A stretch of DNA of 52,038 bases, from positions 1 through 52,038 of the forward strand of contig NZ_JADCDB010000022.1 in the NCBI RefSeq assembly GCF_020252395.1, written 5' to 3'. Under the pieces are notes generated by a model. The model saw nothing but the letters and a program-made list of their open reading frames with translations, searched no databases and was not told the origin of the DNA. Every line of letters begins with the position of its first letter. Within the stretch, counting starts at the first letter, position 1. Made by a program: the position numbers and the translations under genes. Below, one piece after another: positions 9,620-19,124 of this stretch. Source of the DNA: Aestuariivirga sp. GTDB lineage: Bacteria; Pseudomonadota; Alphaproteobacteria; Rhizobiales; Aestuariivirgaceae.

Positions 9620-10633
9620 ATGCGACCGACTTTATCCGATGTTGCCAAGCTCGCAGGAGTGTCCGTGGCCACGGCCTCCCGGGCACTGTCCAATCCTGAC
9701 CTCGTTGCCGATGGCACCCGTCGCGCTGTCCGCGATGCCGCCGCCTCCTGTGGCTATAAGATCAACCTCGTGGCCCGGTCGCTGCGGGTTCAGCGCACCG
9801 ACACATTGCTGGTGCTGGTCCCCTGCATCGACAACAGCTTCTACCCCGACCTGGTGCGCAGCATTGAGGATACGGCGCTGGCGATGGGCTATGCCATGAT
9901 CGCCGGCTTCACCCGGAAGCCGGAAAAGCACCGTGAAGCCTATGCCGAACTGCTCAGCGCCGGCCGGGTGGACGGCATGGTGGTGATGGATGGCGGCGCC
10001 GGAGTGGATCGTTTGACCGGACCGCAGCCTGACCTTCCCGTGGTGCAGGTCTTCGACCGGATTTACGGCTCTCCCGTGCCGATGGTGCGGGTGGACGAAC
10101 AGCAGGTGGCGGACGTCGCTGTGCACCAGCTCGCCTCCATGGGCCACCGCCGCATTGCCCACATCGCGGGCGCCGCCGACCAGCACTCGGCGCGCGAACG
10201 CCGGGACGGCTACCGCGCCGCCATGGCGAGGCTGGGCCTCCCCGTGGATGACCAGCTGATCGAGACCGGCCACAGCACGCGCGAGGGCGGAGCCGAGGCA
10301 ATGAGGCAGCTCCTCGAAATGCCGCAAGGCCCCACAGCCGTGTTCTGCGCCACAGACACCATGGCATGCGCCGCCATGGACGTGTGCCGCGACCGCGGCA
10401 TCCATGTGCCGGGCGACATCTCCTTCATCGGCGCCGATGGCACGGCGGACGGGCTGTTTGCCTTCCCCGCGCTCACCACGGTGGAGGTTCCGCGCGCCGA
10501 AGCCGGCACGCGGGCGGTGGAAATGCTCGTCGCGCTGATCCGCGGCCAGACGGTGGCGCCTGACACGGTGCTGCCTGTGGAGCTCAAACTGCGCGGCAGC
10601 TGCGCGCCGACACGCACCGCCGTCGCCGCCTGA
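9620..10633 (+). CDS. LacI-family transcriptional regulator
   Basis: The 337-residue protein has an N-terminal helix-turn-helix (TLSDVAKLAGVSVATASRAL, residues 4-23) followed by the hinge helix and a periplasmic-binding-protein-like sensor domain (about residues 60-330). The sensor has the usual LVLVPCIDNSFYPDLV and CATDTMACAAMDVCRDRGIHVPGDISF segments. Such proteins repress sugar or nucleoside genes and release DNA when a ligand binds. No transporter or catabolic gene lies beside it: upstream is a pseudogene and downstream pepA is convergent with only 6 nt between stops. Its regulon must therefore be elsewhere, or has been lost. Confidence 0.93.
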   Translation: MRPTLSDVAKLAGVSVATASRALSNPDLVADGTRRAVRDAAASCGYKINLVARSLRVQRTDTLLVLVPCIDNSFYPDLVRSIEDTALAMGYAMIAGFTRKPEKHREAYAELLSAGRVDGMVVMDGGAGVDRLTGPQPDLPVVQVFDRIYGSPVPMVRVDEQQVADVAVHQLASMGHRRIAHIAGAADQHSARERRDGYRAAMARLGLPVDDQLIETGHSTREGGAEAMRQLLEMPQGPTAVFCATDTMACAAMDVCRDRGIHVPGDISFIGADGTADGLFAFPALTTVEVPRAEAGTRAVEMLVALIRGQTVAPDTVLPVELKLRGSCAPTRTAVAA

Positions 10634-10639
10634 GGCGCC

Positions 10640-12118
10640 TCAGCCCTCGTAGAACCTGTTCACCAGCCGGTCCAGCAGACGCACGCCCCAGCCCGGCCCC
10701 CAGCTCTGGTTGATGGAGCTGCGCGGGCCGTCCATGGCCGTTCCCGCCACGTCGAGGTGAGCCCAGGGCACGTTGTTCACAAAACGTTGCAGGAACTGCG
10801 CCGCGGTGATCGAACCGGCATGACGGCCGCCGGTGTTCTTCACATCGGCCACATCATGGTCGATGATCTTGTCGTATTCGGGCGCCAGCGGCATGCGCCA
10901 CACCTTCTCGCCCGTGGCATAACCCACCTCGGACAGGCGCTGGGCCAGCTCGTCGCTGTTGGAAAACAGGCCCGCATGTTCCTTGCCCAGCGCCACCAGG
11001 ATGGCGCCGGTCAGCGTGGCAAGGTCGATCATGAAGCGCGGCTTGAACCGGTCCTGCACGTACCACAGCACGTCGGCGAGCACGAGCCGGCCCTCGGCGT
11101 CGGTATTCAGCACCGCAATGGTCTGGCCGGACATGGAGGTGACCACGTCGCCCGGCCGCTGAGCCTTGCCGTCCGGCATGTTCTCGACAAGGCCGATGGC
11201 GCCGACCACGTTGACCCTGGCCTTGCGCTTGGCCAGCGCCATCATCAGGCCGGCCACGCAGGCGGCCCCGCCCATGTCGCCCTTCATGTCCTCCATGCCG
11301 GCGGCGGGCTTGATCGAAATGCCGCCGGTGTCGAATGTGACACCCTTGCCGATGAAGGCCAGCGGCGCCTCATTGGCCTTTCCGCCCTTCCACTCCATCA
11401 CCACCATGCGCGCCTCGTGCGCCGAGCCCTGGGCGACGCCGAGCAGTGCGTTCATGCCCAGCTTCTTCATCTGCGCCGGGCTCATAACCGATATCTTGAG
11501 GCCGAGCTTGGCGAGCGGCTTCATGCGGCTGGCGAATGCCACCGGGTGAAGGTGATTCGGCGGCTCGTTGACCAGGTCACGCGCCAGGTGCACGCCGTCC
11601 GCGACCGCCTCAAGGGGTGCAAAGCGCTGCCTGGCCCCCTTCGCATCCGGGGTGAGTATCGTCACCTCCCGCAGTTCCTTCGCCTCCGGCTTCTTCGACT
11701 TGTAGTGGTTGAAGCTGTAGACGCGGAGCTTGATGCCCGAGGCGATCAGGGCCGCCGTCTCACCCGGCGGGAGGCCTCCTGCCGCCAGATCGGCCGCTAT
11801 CGTCATCACATCGGTCTTGAGCGCCTGCGAAATGCCCGCAGCGGCCCCGCCCAGCAACTCCAGGTCGAGCGGACGCAGCGCCGCGGGCTGGCCGAGGCCA
11901 AACAGCACGGCCCGGCTGAAGCTTCCGCCGGGGGCGACGATGTCGAGCGTCGAATCCCGCCGTCCGGTGAATCCGGCGGCCGTCATGGCCCGGCGGATCT
12001 GGCCGCCGGTGCGGCGGTCGGCCTCCGCGGCCAGCCCCGAGAGCGCCTGTCCCTCTGTCACAAGCAGGATCAACACGCCGGACTTCGGCAAGCTGGCGGG
12101 GGAGAAGCTGATTTTCAT
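10640..12118 (-). CDS. pepA: Leucyl aminopeptidase (M17 family)
   Basis: PepA is a hexameric cytoplasmic aminopeptidase with two metal ions per active site. The 492-residue protein has the divergent N-terminal macro-like domain and the catalytic C-terminal domain. The latter shows [27 protein letters not shown] and the M17 signature [12 protein letters not shown], which supply the metal ligands and catalytic residues. Length and domain order are normal. It is divergent from lptD with a 210-nt gap. In many related genomes lptF and lptG lie in this gap; they do not here. Confidence 0.95.
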   Translation of the reverse strand: MKISFSPASLPKSGVLILLVTEGQALSGLAAEADRRTGGQIRRAMTAAGFTGRRDSTLDIVAPGGSFSRAVLFGLGQPAALRPLDLELLGGAAAGISQALKTDVMTIAADLAAGGLPPGETAALIASGIKLRVYSFNHYKSKKPEAKELREVTILTPDAKGARQRFAPLEAVADGVHLARDLVNEPPNHLHPVAFASRMKPLAKLGLKISVMSPAQMKKLGMNALLGVAQGSAHEARMVVMEWKGGKANEAPLAFIGKGVTFDTGGISIKPAAGMEDMKGDMGGAACVAGLMMALAKRKARVNVVGAIGLVENMPDGKAQRPGDVVTSMSGQTIAVLNTDAEGRLVLADVLWYVQDRFKPRFMIDLATLTGAILVALGKEHAGLFSNSDELAQRLSEVGYATGEKVWRMPLAPEYDKIIDHDVADVKNTGGRHAGSITAAQFLQRFVNNVPWAHLDVAGTAMDGPRSSINQSWGPGWGVRLLDRLVNRFYEG

Positions 12119-12328
12119 GCGATTCCTTCCGGATGGGGCATCCTGTTCTTAGCGGGTTTTCAATAGCTTGGGAATTGCGGGTTTGGAAATTGCGCAACGC
12201 AGCCTGCCATCTTACGCAGTGTTAACCATGCGCTGTCACAGTTTCGTGCGCTGGTGGTTTCCCTGTCCGAAGCCCACTCGGGGGGGCTTCCCGTACTTCC
12301 TGAAAGCCGTTAATACTCGCTTTGTGAC

Positions 12329-14650
12329 GTGAGTTGTCGGGGTCAGGTGCGAAAACACCGTTTCAACCAGCGCTGTGCACGGGTGCGGGGGATGCATGTC
12401 TGCCTCCTCGGACTGATGGCGGCTGGCGGCATCGCACTTTCCGCCGGTTCCAGCCTTGCCGGCATCGACAACCAGCCGGTCTTCGTGGCGCCGGAGGACA
12501 AGCCGATCCCCAAGGGCACCCGCGTCGACGTCATTGCCGACACCCTGACGTATGACGACAAGACCAAGATCGCCACCGCCACCGGAACGGTGCAGCTGAC
12601 CTATGGCCCCTATGTAATGACCGCCACCAAGGTGGTCTACAACATGCAGACCAAGACCTTCTCGGCCAACGGTTCCATCGTCCTGAAGGAGCCGAACGGC
12701 AATGTGCTGGAAGCCGATTCCGCAACGCTGAAGGACACCTTCAAGGAGGGCTTCGCCGACCATGTGAGGGCGTTGCTCACCAACAACGTCACCATCACAG
12801 CGCAATATGCCCGCCGCTACGCCAACGGCATCACCATCTACGAGCACGCGAGCTACACGGCCTGCAAGACCTGCGTGACGCAGGACGGCACGCCGGTGTG
12901 GCAGATCGTGGCGCGCGAGGCCAAGCACGACAGCAAGGGACAAACAATCTACTACAAGGACGCACAACTGAAATTCGGCAATGTTCCGGTGTTCTTCTCG
13001 CCCTATTTCGAATACCCCGACCCCACGGTGAAGCGGCGCACCGGCTTGCTGCTGCCGTCGATTCGCTGGGGCGAGTACGGCTTCGGCGTGACCACGCCCT
13101 ATTTCTGGGCGATCGACCGCAGCACCGACATGACCTTCTCGCCCATGTGGACCACCCGCAACGGCCCCCTGGCCGACCTGCAGTTCCGCAAGGCTCTGGC
13201 CGCCGGCGCCGTGAGCTTCGAAGGCTGGGGCATCTACGAATTCTCAAAGCTCGACAACAATGCGCACGATACGCCGTGGCGCGGCGCGGCGCGCGCGCAG
13301 TCCGACTTCCGCATCAACGATAAATGGACCTGGGGCTGGGACGGAACCGTGGTCAGCGACAAGCAGTTCATGTCGGACTACGGCATCGATCCGCGCAACA
13401 TGCTGGCCAGTTACGTGCAGGCCACCGGCCTCGACGACCGCAACTACACCAAGGCCCAGATCATCGGCTGGCGGTCGCTGGTCGACGGCGAAGACCAGGG
13501 CAACATGCCCATTGCCACACCCTTCATCACCGGCGACTACGTCCTGCCGGAAGAAGTGCTGGGTGGAGAGTTTTCCTACGGCTTCAACTACTACACGCTG
13601 GAGCGCCGCAACGCGATCGACACCATCTCCTACAACCAGAGCAGCTATTCGCCCGGCGCCAACACGCTCAACCTCGACCTTGGCACCAACCAGACCCACA
13701 TGATGGCCTATGCCGACTGGCAGCGGCAGATGATCTCGCGGCAGGGCGTGCTGGTGACGCCCTTCGCCTCCGTCCGCGGCGACGGTTTCCTGTCGAAGAA
13801 CGTTCCCACGGCCGAGGATGACAGCACCTCGGACTTTTCCGTTCTGCCAACCGCCGGCATCGACACGCGCATGCCCTTCGTCACCTCGATGGGCGGCTAC
13901 GAGAGCGTTCTCACTCCCGTGGTGCAGTTCATCGCCTCGCCCTCCGAACCCAACCAGCGCAACAATGGTAATGAGGATGCGATCACCTTCAACTTCGACA
14001 CCTCGAACCTGTTCCTCAGCGACAAGTTCACCGGCTATGACCGTTGGGAAGGCGGCGTCCGGGCCAATGCGGGCGTCCAGTACACGCTGCTCTCCCCGTC
14101 GGGCGGCTTCCTGCGCGCCAGCCTCGGCGAAAGCTTCCACATCGCCGGCGATAACAGCTATCTCGTGGGCTCCGGACTCGACGGCACGTCGTCGGACATG
14201 GTCGGCGCCATCGCGCTGCAGTTCAATCCCAACATCTCACTGGGCTATCAGGCCCGCTGGGAGGAGGACTTTTCCCGCGTCAATGTGCAGGAAGCCTCGC
14301 TCGGCCTCAATTTCAGCAAGTTCTCGGGGTCTATCAGCTATGCTGATATTTCGAAGGCCGCCAATTACGGCCGGCCTGATAACGAAAAGCAGGTGTGGGG
14401 CAACGGCCGCTACTATCTCAGCGATGCCTGGAGCGTCTTCGGGAGCGCCCGTTACGACGTATTCAACGGCAAGCCGATGGGCGAGAGCCTGGGCGTTACC
14501 TTCGACTGCGACTGCATGAAGGCGGAACTCGTTTACTCCATGTCCCATACCGACCAGTTTGGCGTCAGCGACAACGGCACCGAATACCGCATAGACCTCA
14601 GCGTGGAACTGAGGACGATCGGCACACTGGCAGGCGGGTTCGTGCTCTGA
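12329..14650 (+). CDS. lptD: LPS-assembly protein LptD
   Basis: LptD is the outer-membrane beta-barrel that, with LptE, inserts lipopolysaccharide into the outer leaflet. The product (773 residues from GTG 12329) has a signal peptide (MHVCLLGLMAAGGIALSAGSSLAG), an N-terminal OstA/LptA-like beta-jellyroll (about residues 60-170: DTLTYDDKTKIATATGTVQL) and a long barrel ending in ...LAGGFVL. Four cysteines cluster at CKTCV and CDCDC-like positions that may form the disulfides known for LptD. The start is uncertain: GTG 12347 (behind GGGG) or ATG 12392 would also give an export signal. The stop overlaps the ATG of the surA-like gene by one base. Confidence 0.93.
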   Translation: MSCRGQVRKHRFNQRCARVRGMHVCLLGLMAAGGIALSAGSSLAGIDNQPVFVAPEDKPIPKGTRVDVIADTLTYDDKTKIATATGTVQLTYGPYVMTATKVVYNMQTKTFSANGSIVLKEPNGNVLEADSATLKDTFKEGFADHVRALLTNNVTITAQYARRYANGITIYEHASYTACKTCVTQDGTPVWQIVAREAKHDSKGQTIYYKDAQLKFGNVPVFFSPYFEYPDPTVKRRTGLLLPSIRWGEYGFGVTTPYFWAIDRSTDMTFSPMWTTRNGPLADLQFRKALAAGAVSFEGWGIYEFSKLDNNAHDTPWRGAARAQSDFRINDKWTWGWDGTVVSDKQFMSDYGIDPRNMLASYVQATGLDDRNYTKAQIIGWRSLVDGEDQGNMPIATPFITGDYVLPEEVLGGEFSYGFNYYTLERRNAIDTISYNQSSYSPGANTLNLDLGTNQTHMMAYADWQRQMISRQGVLVTPFASVRGDGFLSKNVPTAEDDSTSDFSVLPTAGIDTRMPFVTSMGGYESVLTPVVQFIASPSEPNQRNNGNEDAITFNFDTSNLFLSDKFTGYDRWEGGVRANAGVQYTLLSPSGGFLRASLGESFHIAGDNSYLVGSGLDGTSSDMVGAIALQFNPNISLGYQARWEEDFSRVNVQEASLGLNFSKFSGSISYADISKAANYGRPDNEKQVWGNGRYYLSDAWSVFGSARYDVFNGKPMGESLGVTFDCDCMKAELVYSMSHTDQFGVSDNGTEYRIDLSVELRTIGTLAGGFVL

Positions 14651-15645
14651 TGAACTTGCGCCGGCCCGCTTCCGCCGCGCTTCTGGCGGCTCTTCTCGCC
14701 TGTGGCCCCGCCATTCTGTCCGCCCATGCGGCCACAATCATTGCTATCGTCAACGACCGGCCGATCACCGAGATCGACCTCAAGCAGCGCATCGCCCTGC
14801 TCGAGATCATGGACGATGTGCCGCGCGGCGGCATGGACGACAAGAAGGCACTGCGCCAACTCATTGACCAGACCGTGAAGATTCAGGAAGCCAAGCGCTA
14901 CAACCTGCTGCCCAGCGACACCGAACTCAACGACCGAATCAAGGTCCTGGCCAAGAACATGAAGCTCACCGCCGATCAGCTTTATGCCAAGCTGGAGGAA
15001 AAAGGCGTGAGCCGGATGGCCTTCATCGAATATGTGAAAGCCGGCATGGGCTTCAACCGCATCATGCAGGGCAAGTACGGCCAGCAGGTCAAGGCGAGCG
15101 ACGCCGAGGTCGACGCCAAGATGGCGGAGCTGAAGAACAACATCAGCCAGGAAACCGCGAAGATCATGAATGATCCGCGCATGAAGCCAGTCAACGTCTT
15201 CACGCTGATGGAAATCGTCCTGCCGGTCGACGGCAATGACCCGATGCTGATGCAGTCGCGCGCTATCGAGGCGGCGCAGGTGATGCAGCGCCTGAAGAGC
15301 TGCGACGGCCTGAAGGCGGCCTCGGAGGGCGTCTTTGACGTCAAGAAGGGCAAGACCTTCGAGGCCGATGCAGCCAAGCTGCCGCCGCCGATGAAGGCAG
15401 CCCTGGAAAAGGGCGGCGTGGGCCGCGCCATCGGGCCGATGCGCGGCAAGGACGGCATCCAGCTCATCGCGCTGTGCGGCGTGCGAAAGATCACCCCGCC
15501 CAAACCCAACTTCGCCGTCCCGACGCGCGAGCAGGTGGAGCGCGTGGTGATCAACGAGAAATACGATAAGCTGGAAGAGCAATATCTCAGCACGGCGCGC
15601 GACAAGGTCTATGTCGAGTACCGCGACCAGAGCTACGCCCAGTAG
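14650..15645 (+). CDS. SurA-like periplasmic chaperone / peptidyl-prolyl isomerase
   Basis: SurA-type proteins escort outer-membrane proteins through the periplasm; LptD is a main client in E. coli. The 331-residue product has a cleavable signal peptide (ending AILSAHA), then the N-terminal chaperone domain (IIAIVNDRPITEIDLKQRI, and helices to about residue 165). The region at about 170-290 takes the place of a parvulin domain but is divergent, so isomerase activity is doubtful. Alphaproteobacterial SurA homologues usually have this shortened form. Its ATG overlaps the lptD stop (TGATG), so the two are translationally coupled. That placement supports a role in LptD biogenesis. Confidence 0.88.
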   Translation: MNLRRPASAALLAALLACGPAILSAHAATIIAIVNDRPITEIDLKQRIALLEIMDDVPRGGMDDKKALRQLIDQTVKIQEAKRYNLLPSDTELNDRIKVLAKNMKLTADQLYAKLEEKGVSRMAFIEYVKAGMGFNRIMQGKYGQQVKASDAEVDAKMAELKNNISQETAKIMNDPRMKPVNVFTLMEIVLPVDGNDPMLMQSRAIEAAQVMQRLKSCDGLKAASEGVFDVKKGKTFEADAAKLPPPMKAALEKGGVGRAIGPMRGKDGIQLIALCGVRKITPPKPNFAVPTREQVERVVINEKYDKLEEQYLSTARDKVYVEYRDQSYAQ

Positions 15646-15653
15646 GGTCCGCG

Positions 15654-16646
15654 ATGACGGGTCCGCTTATCCTCACCTCCGGTGAACCGGCGGGCGTCGG
15701 GCCGGAGATCACCGCCGCCGCCTGGGCAGCACTGCGGCAAGAACCCGCCTGCGCCTTCGCCCTGCTGGGCGACGCCACCTATTGGCGGAGCCGCAATCCG
15801 GGGCTCGCCATCGCCGAAATTGCGACACCGGGGGAGGCCGGGGCGGCGTTCGCCGCCGCCCTGCCGGTGCTGCACAGGCCCCTGGCCGTACACCCCACGC
15901 CCGGACTCATCGCGCACGGCACGGCGCCGCAGGTGATCGCCGCCATCGATGAAGCGGTGGACATGGCCTTCAGCGGCGCAGCGGGCGGCATCGTCACGAA
16001 CCCGATCCAGAAGGAAGCTCTCTATGGCGCGGGCTTCCGCCACCAGGGCCACACGGATTACCTTGCGCACCTCTCCGCCCGCCACGGACAGCCCGTGCAG
16101 GAGGTGATGATGCTTGTGGCGGACGGCCTGCGCGCCATTCCGGTGACGGTGCACATCCCGCTGAAGGACGTGCCCGCTCAGCTCACGCGGGAGGCGATTC
16201 TCGGCCAGGCCCGCGTGACGGCGCATGGCCTTGCACGCTATTTCGGCATCGCGAAGCCGCGGCTTGCCTTTACCGGCCTCAACCCCCATGCCGGCGAGAA
16301 CGGCGCCATGGGCCGCGAGGAGATCGAGGTGATTCGCCCCGCCATCGACACGCTGCGCGCAGAGGGGTTCCATGTGCTGGGTCCGCTCTCCGCCGATACC
16401 GCCTTCCACGCCGAGGCGCGTGCCGCTTATGACGCGGTCCTCTGCATGTATCACGATCAGGCGTTGATCCCGGTGAAGACGCTGGACTTCCACGGCGGCA
16501 TCAATGTGAGCCTCGGGCTTCCCTTCATCCGCACCTCGCCGGACCATGGCACGGCGCTGGGCATTGCCGGCACGCACACCGCAAACCCGAAGAGCCTCAT
16601 CGCCGCAATCCGCCTCGCCGCCCAGATGCGCAAGGCCGCGGCGTGA
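15654..16646 (+). CDS. pdxA: 4-hydroxythreonine-4-phosphate dehydrogenase
   Basis: PdxA oxidises 4-phosphohydroxy-L-threonine in the DXP-dependent route to pyridoxal phosphate. The 330-residue protein begins [14 protein letters not shown], as in the family. It carries conserved metal and substrate residues in [11 protein letters not shown] (about 122-132), [12 protein letters not shown] (about 205-216) and [13 protein letters not shown] (about 263-275), the last with the third metal histidine. Start ATG 15654 is 8 nt after the surA-like stop, and the stop overlaps the rsmA start by 4 nt. The linkage surA-pdxA-rsmA is widely conserved in proteobacteria. Confidence 0.96.
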   Translation: MTGPLILTSGEPAGVGPEITAAAWAALRQEPACAFALLGDATYWRSRNPGLAIAEIATPGEAGAAFAAALPVLHRPLAVHPTPGLIAHGTAPQVIAAIDEAVDMAFSGAAGGIVTNPIQKEALYGAGFRHQGHTDYLAHLSARHGQPVQEVMMLVADGLRAIPVTVHIPLKDVPAQLTREAILGQARVTAHGLARYFGIAKPRLAFTGLNPHAGENGAMGREEIEVIRPAIDTLRAEGFHVLGPLSADTAFHAEARAAYDAVLCMYHDQALIPVKTLDFHGGINVSLGLPFIRTSPDHGTALGIAGTHTANPKSLIAAIRLAAQMRKAAA

Positions 16647-17482
16647 GCGGGGACGGGCTGCCGCCCTTGCGCGAGGTGATCGCTCGCCATGGGCTGGCCG
16701 CCAAGAAGGCGCTCGGGCAAAATTTTCTCTTCGACCTCAACCTCACCCGCCGCATCGCGCGCGCCGCGGGCCCGCTCGAAGGTTTCACCGTGATCGAGGT
16801 CGGCCCAGGCCCCGGCGGCCTCACCCGCGCGCTGCTGATGGAGGGCGCCACAAAGGTCATTGCCATCGAGCGCGACGGCCGCGCGCTGGCGGCACTCGCC
16901 GATATCTCGGCTGCCTGGCCGGACCGGCTCACCGTCATCCCCGGCGATGCGCTGGAGACGGATTACGCGAGGCTCGCGGACGGCAAGCCCGCCAAGATCG
17001 TCGCCAACCTGCCCTACAACATTGCGACACCGCTGCTCGTCGGCTGGATCGCGGGCGAAGCCTGGCCGCCCTTCTACGAGCAGCTCACCCTGATGTTCCA
17101 GAAAGAAGTGGCCGAGCGCATCGTGGCCAGGCCCGGCGGCAAGGACTTCGGCCGCCTCTCGGTGCTCTGCCAGTATCGCGCCACGGCAAGGAAGCTGTTC
17201 GACGTCAACCGCTCCGCCTTCACCCCGCCCCCCAAGGTGACGTCGTCAATCGTGCAGCTCATTCCTAAGCCGAAGCCCGAACCCCAATGCCGCCTCGACG
17301 TGCTGGAACGCGTCACCGCCGCCGCCTTCGGCCAGCGCCGCAAGATGCTGCGGGCAAGCCTGAAAAGCCTTGTGCCCGAACCGGAAGCCATGTTGCGGGA
17401 CCTCGGCATCGACCCGCAGCTCAGGGCCGAACAATTGCCGGTGGAGGACTTTGCAAGGCTGGCGGCCAGACTCAGGACATAA
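16643..17482 (+). CDS. rsmA: 16S rRNA (adenine(1518)-N(6)/adenine(1519)-N(6))-dimethyltransferase
   Basis: RsmA (KsgA) dimethylates two adjacent adenines in helix 45 of 16S rRNA late in 30S assembly. The 279-residue protein has the KALGQNFL N-terminal motif, the SAM-binding motif [14 protein letters not shown] (about residues 52-64) and the catalytic motif [13 protein letters not shown] (about 119-129). The C-terminal helical domain is complete. The GTG start at 16643 overlaps the pdxA stop (GTGA), so the pair is translationally coupled. It is convergent with gmk across 46 nt. Confidence 0.96.
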   Translation: MSGDGLPPLREVIARHGLAAKKALGQNFLFDLNLTRRIARAAGPLEGFTVIEVGPGPGGLTRALLMEGATKVIAIERDGRALAALADISAAWPDRLTVIPGDALETDYARLADGKPAKIVANLPYNIATPLLVGWIAGEAWPPFYEQLTLMFQKEVAERIVARPGGKDFGRLSVLCQYRATARKLFDVNRSAFTPPPKVTSSIVQLIPKPKPEPQCRLDVLERVTAAAFGQRRKMLRASLKSLVPEPEAMLRDLGIDPQLRAEQLPVEDFARLAARLRT

Positions 17483-17528
17483 CCGCAGGTGCTTCTTCCG
17501 TTTACAAAGCCGATGGGAGAAGGACTCC

Positions 17529-18161
17529 CTATAGCCCTTTTGTCAGCCGGCGGACGAAATCGTTGAGCCCCACGCGCCGCCTCCGCTTCAGGCGTTCGGC
17601 TTTGAGGATCGCCTCGATTTCGGCATGGGCCACATCGATGTCGTCGTTGACGATGACATAATCGTATTCCGGCCAGTGGCTGATCTCATCCGCCGCCTTG
17701 GCCATGCGCTTGGCCACGGTGGAACTTGAATCCTGGGCGCGGCCGATCAGCCTGTCGCGCAGCTCATCCGCCGAGGGCGGCAGGATGAAGACGCGCACCA
17801 GGTCCTCCTCCATCGCGGCACCCAGCTGCTGGGTGCCCTGCCAGTCGATGTCGAACAGCACGTCGCGGCCCGCCTGCAGCGCCTCGACGACGGGGCGCTT
17901 CGGCGTGCCGTAGAAATTGCCGAAGACCTCGGCATATTCGAGAAGCTCGCCCCGGTCGCGCAGGCGGCCGAACTCCTCGTGGCTGATGAAGTGATAGTCC
18001 TTGCCGTCCACCTCGCCCGGACGGGGCGCGCGCGTCGTGACGGAGACCGACATGGTGATGTTGGCATCGGCGGCCAGCAGGCGGCGTGACAGCGTGGTCT
18101 TGCCGGCCCCCGAAGGAGACGACATCACGAGCAGCAGGCCGCGGCGGGGAATGACGGTCAT
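17529..18161 (-). CDS. gmk: Guanylate kinase
   Basis: Gmk phosphorylates GMP to GDP with ATP. The 210-residue protein has the P-loop SSPSGAGKTTL (about residues 14-24), the GMP-binding stretch SVTTRAPRPGEVDGKDYHF (about 41-59) and FDIDWQGTQQL (about 100-110). The frame is open to 18374, but ATG 18161 gives the usual length and avoids overlapping yicC. It is the last gene of the fabF-mltG-yicC-gmk run, 10 nt after yicC. Confidence 0.96.
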   Translation of the reverse strand: MTVIPRRGLLLVMSSPSGAGKTTLSRRLLAADANITMSVSVTTRAPRPGEVDGKDYHFISHEEFGRLRDRGELLEYAEVFGNFYGTPKRPVVEALQAGRDVLFDIDWQGTQQLGAAMEEDLVRVFILPPSADELRDRLIGRAQDSSSTVAKRMAKAADEISHWPEYDYVIVNDDIDVAHAEIEAILKAERLKRRRRVGLNDFVRRLTKGL

Positions 18162-18171
18162 GATGGGTTCT

Positions 18172-19059
18172 TCACTCGATATTCTGGACCTGCTCGCGGA
18201 GCTGGTCGATGACGGTCTTGAGGTCGAGGCCGATTGCGGTGAGTGAACGGTCGAAGGCCTTCGAGCACAGGGTGTTGGCCTCGCGGTTGAACTCCTGCGC
18301 CAGGAAATCGAACTTGCGGCCCACGGCGTCATTCGACGCGAGCAATGCCTGCGCGGCCTCGACATGCGAGGCAAGCCGGTCGAGTTCTTCCTGGATGTCG
18401 GCGCGTGCCGCGGCGATCACCGCCTCCTGGTGCAGCCGGTCAGGGTCGAGCGTGGCGCCCGTCTCCATGAGGCGCTGCACCTGCCCGGCAAGCCGCGCGC
18501 GGATTGCTTCAGGCGTGCGCGATGGGTTGCGCCACGCCGCATCGGCCAGTCCGGCGATGCGCTGCACCTGGGCGGATACGATGGCATGGAGGCGGTCACC
18601 CTCCTCACGCCTTGCGGCGGCGAGGGCCTTGAGCGCGTCATCGAAGCTTGCGAGCATGGCGGCGTTGCGGGCCTCCGCCTCGCCCTCGGCTTCCGGCTCG
18701 GTGGTCACCTCCACCACGCCCTTGATGGTGAGCAGCGCGTCGGCGCGCAACGGCTCGCCGCCGATGCGGTCACGCAGCGACTCTCCCGCTTCCACCAGAC
18801 GCTCGAGAATCTCCTGGTTGAGGCGCACCGTCTCACGGCCCATCTGACCGCTGACCGAAAGCGACACCTGCAGATTGCCGCGTCTGAAGGCCGAGGCCAG
18901 CGCCGCGCGCACCGGCGTTTCCAGCGCCTCGAAACCGGCCGGCATCTTGAGGCGCACGTCCAGCGCCTTGCCGTTCACGCTCTTGATTTCCCATTGCCAG
19001 AACAGCCCCTGTCGCTCGCCCGAGGCGCGGGCAAATCCGGTCATGCTGGAAATGGGCAT
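18172..19059 (-). CDS. YicC family endoribonuclease-like protein
   Basis: YicC/YloC proteins are stress-linked endoribonucleases; in E. coli YicC affects decay of the small RNA RyhB. The 295-residue protein shows the conserved N-terminus SSMTGFARASG, the segment EIKSVNGKALDVRLKMP (about 24-40) and the C-terminal domain with GRKFDFLAQEFNREANTLCSK (about 248-268), the best conserved part of the family. Length is normal. It is 65 nt downstream of mltG and 10 nt upstream of gmk, an arrangement common in proteobacteria. Confidence 0.93.
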   Translation of the reverse strand: MPISSMTGFARASGERQGLFWQWEIKSVNGKALDVRLKMPAGFEALETPVRAALASAFRRGNLQVSLSVSGQMGRETVRLNQEILERLVEAGESLRDRIGGEPLRADALLTIKGVVEVTTEPEAEGEAEARNAAMLASFDDALKALAAARREEGDRLHAIVSAQVQRIAGLADAAWRNPSRTPEAIRARLAGQVQRLMETGATLDPDRLHQEAVIAAARADIQEELDRLASHVEAAQALLASNDAVGRKFDFLAQEFNREANTLCSKAFDRSLTAIGLDLKTVIDQLREQVQNIE

Positions 19060-19124
19060 CGATCCATCCCTGAAAGTGAATCAGTGGGGAAGCATTAGAA
19101 CGTTTCCGGCGGAGGGGAAACGCC

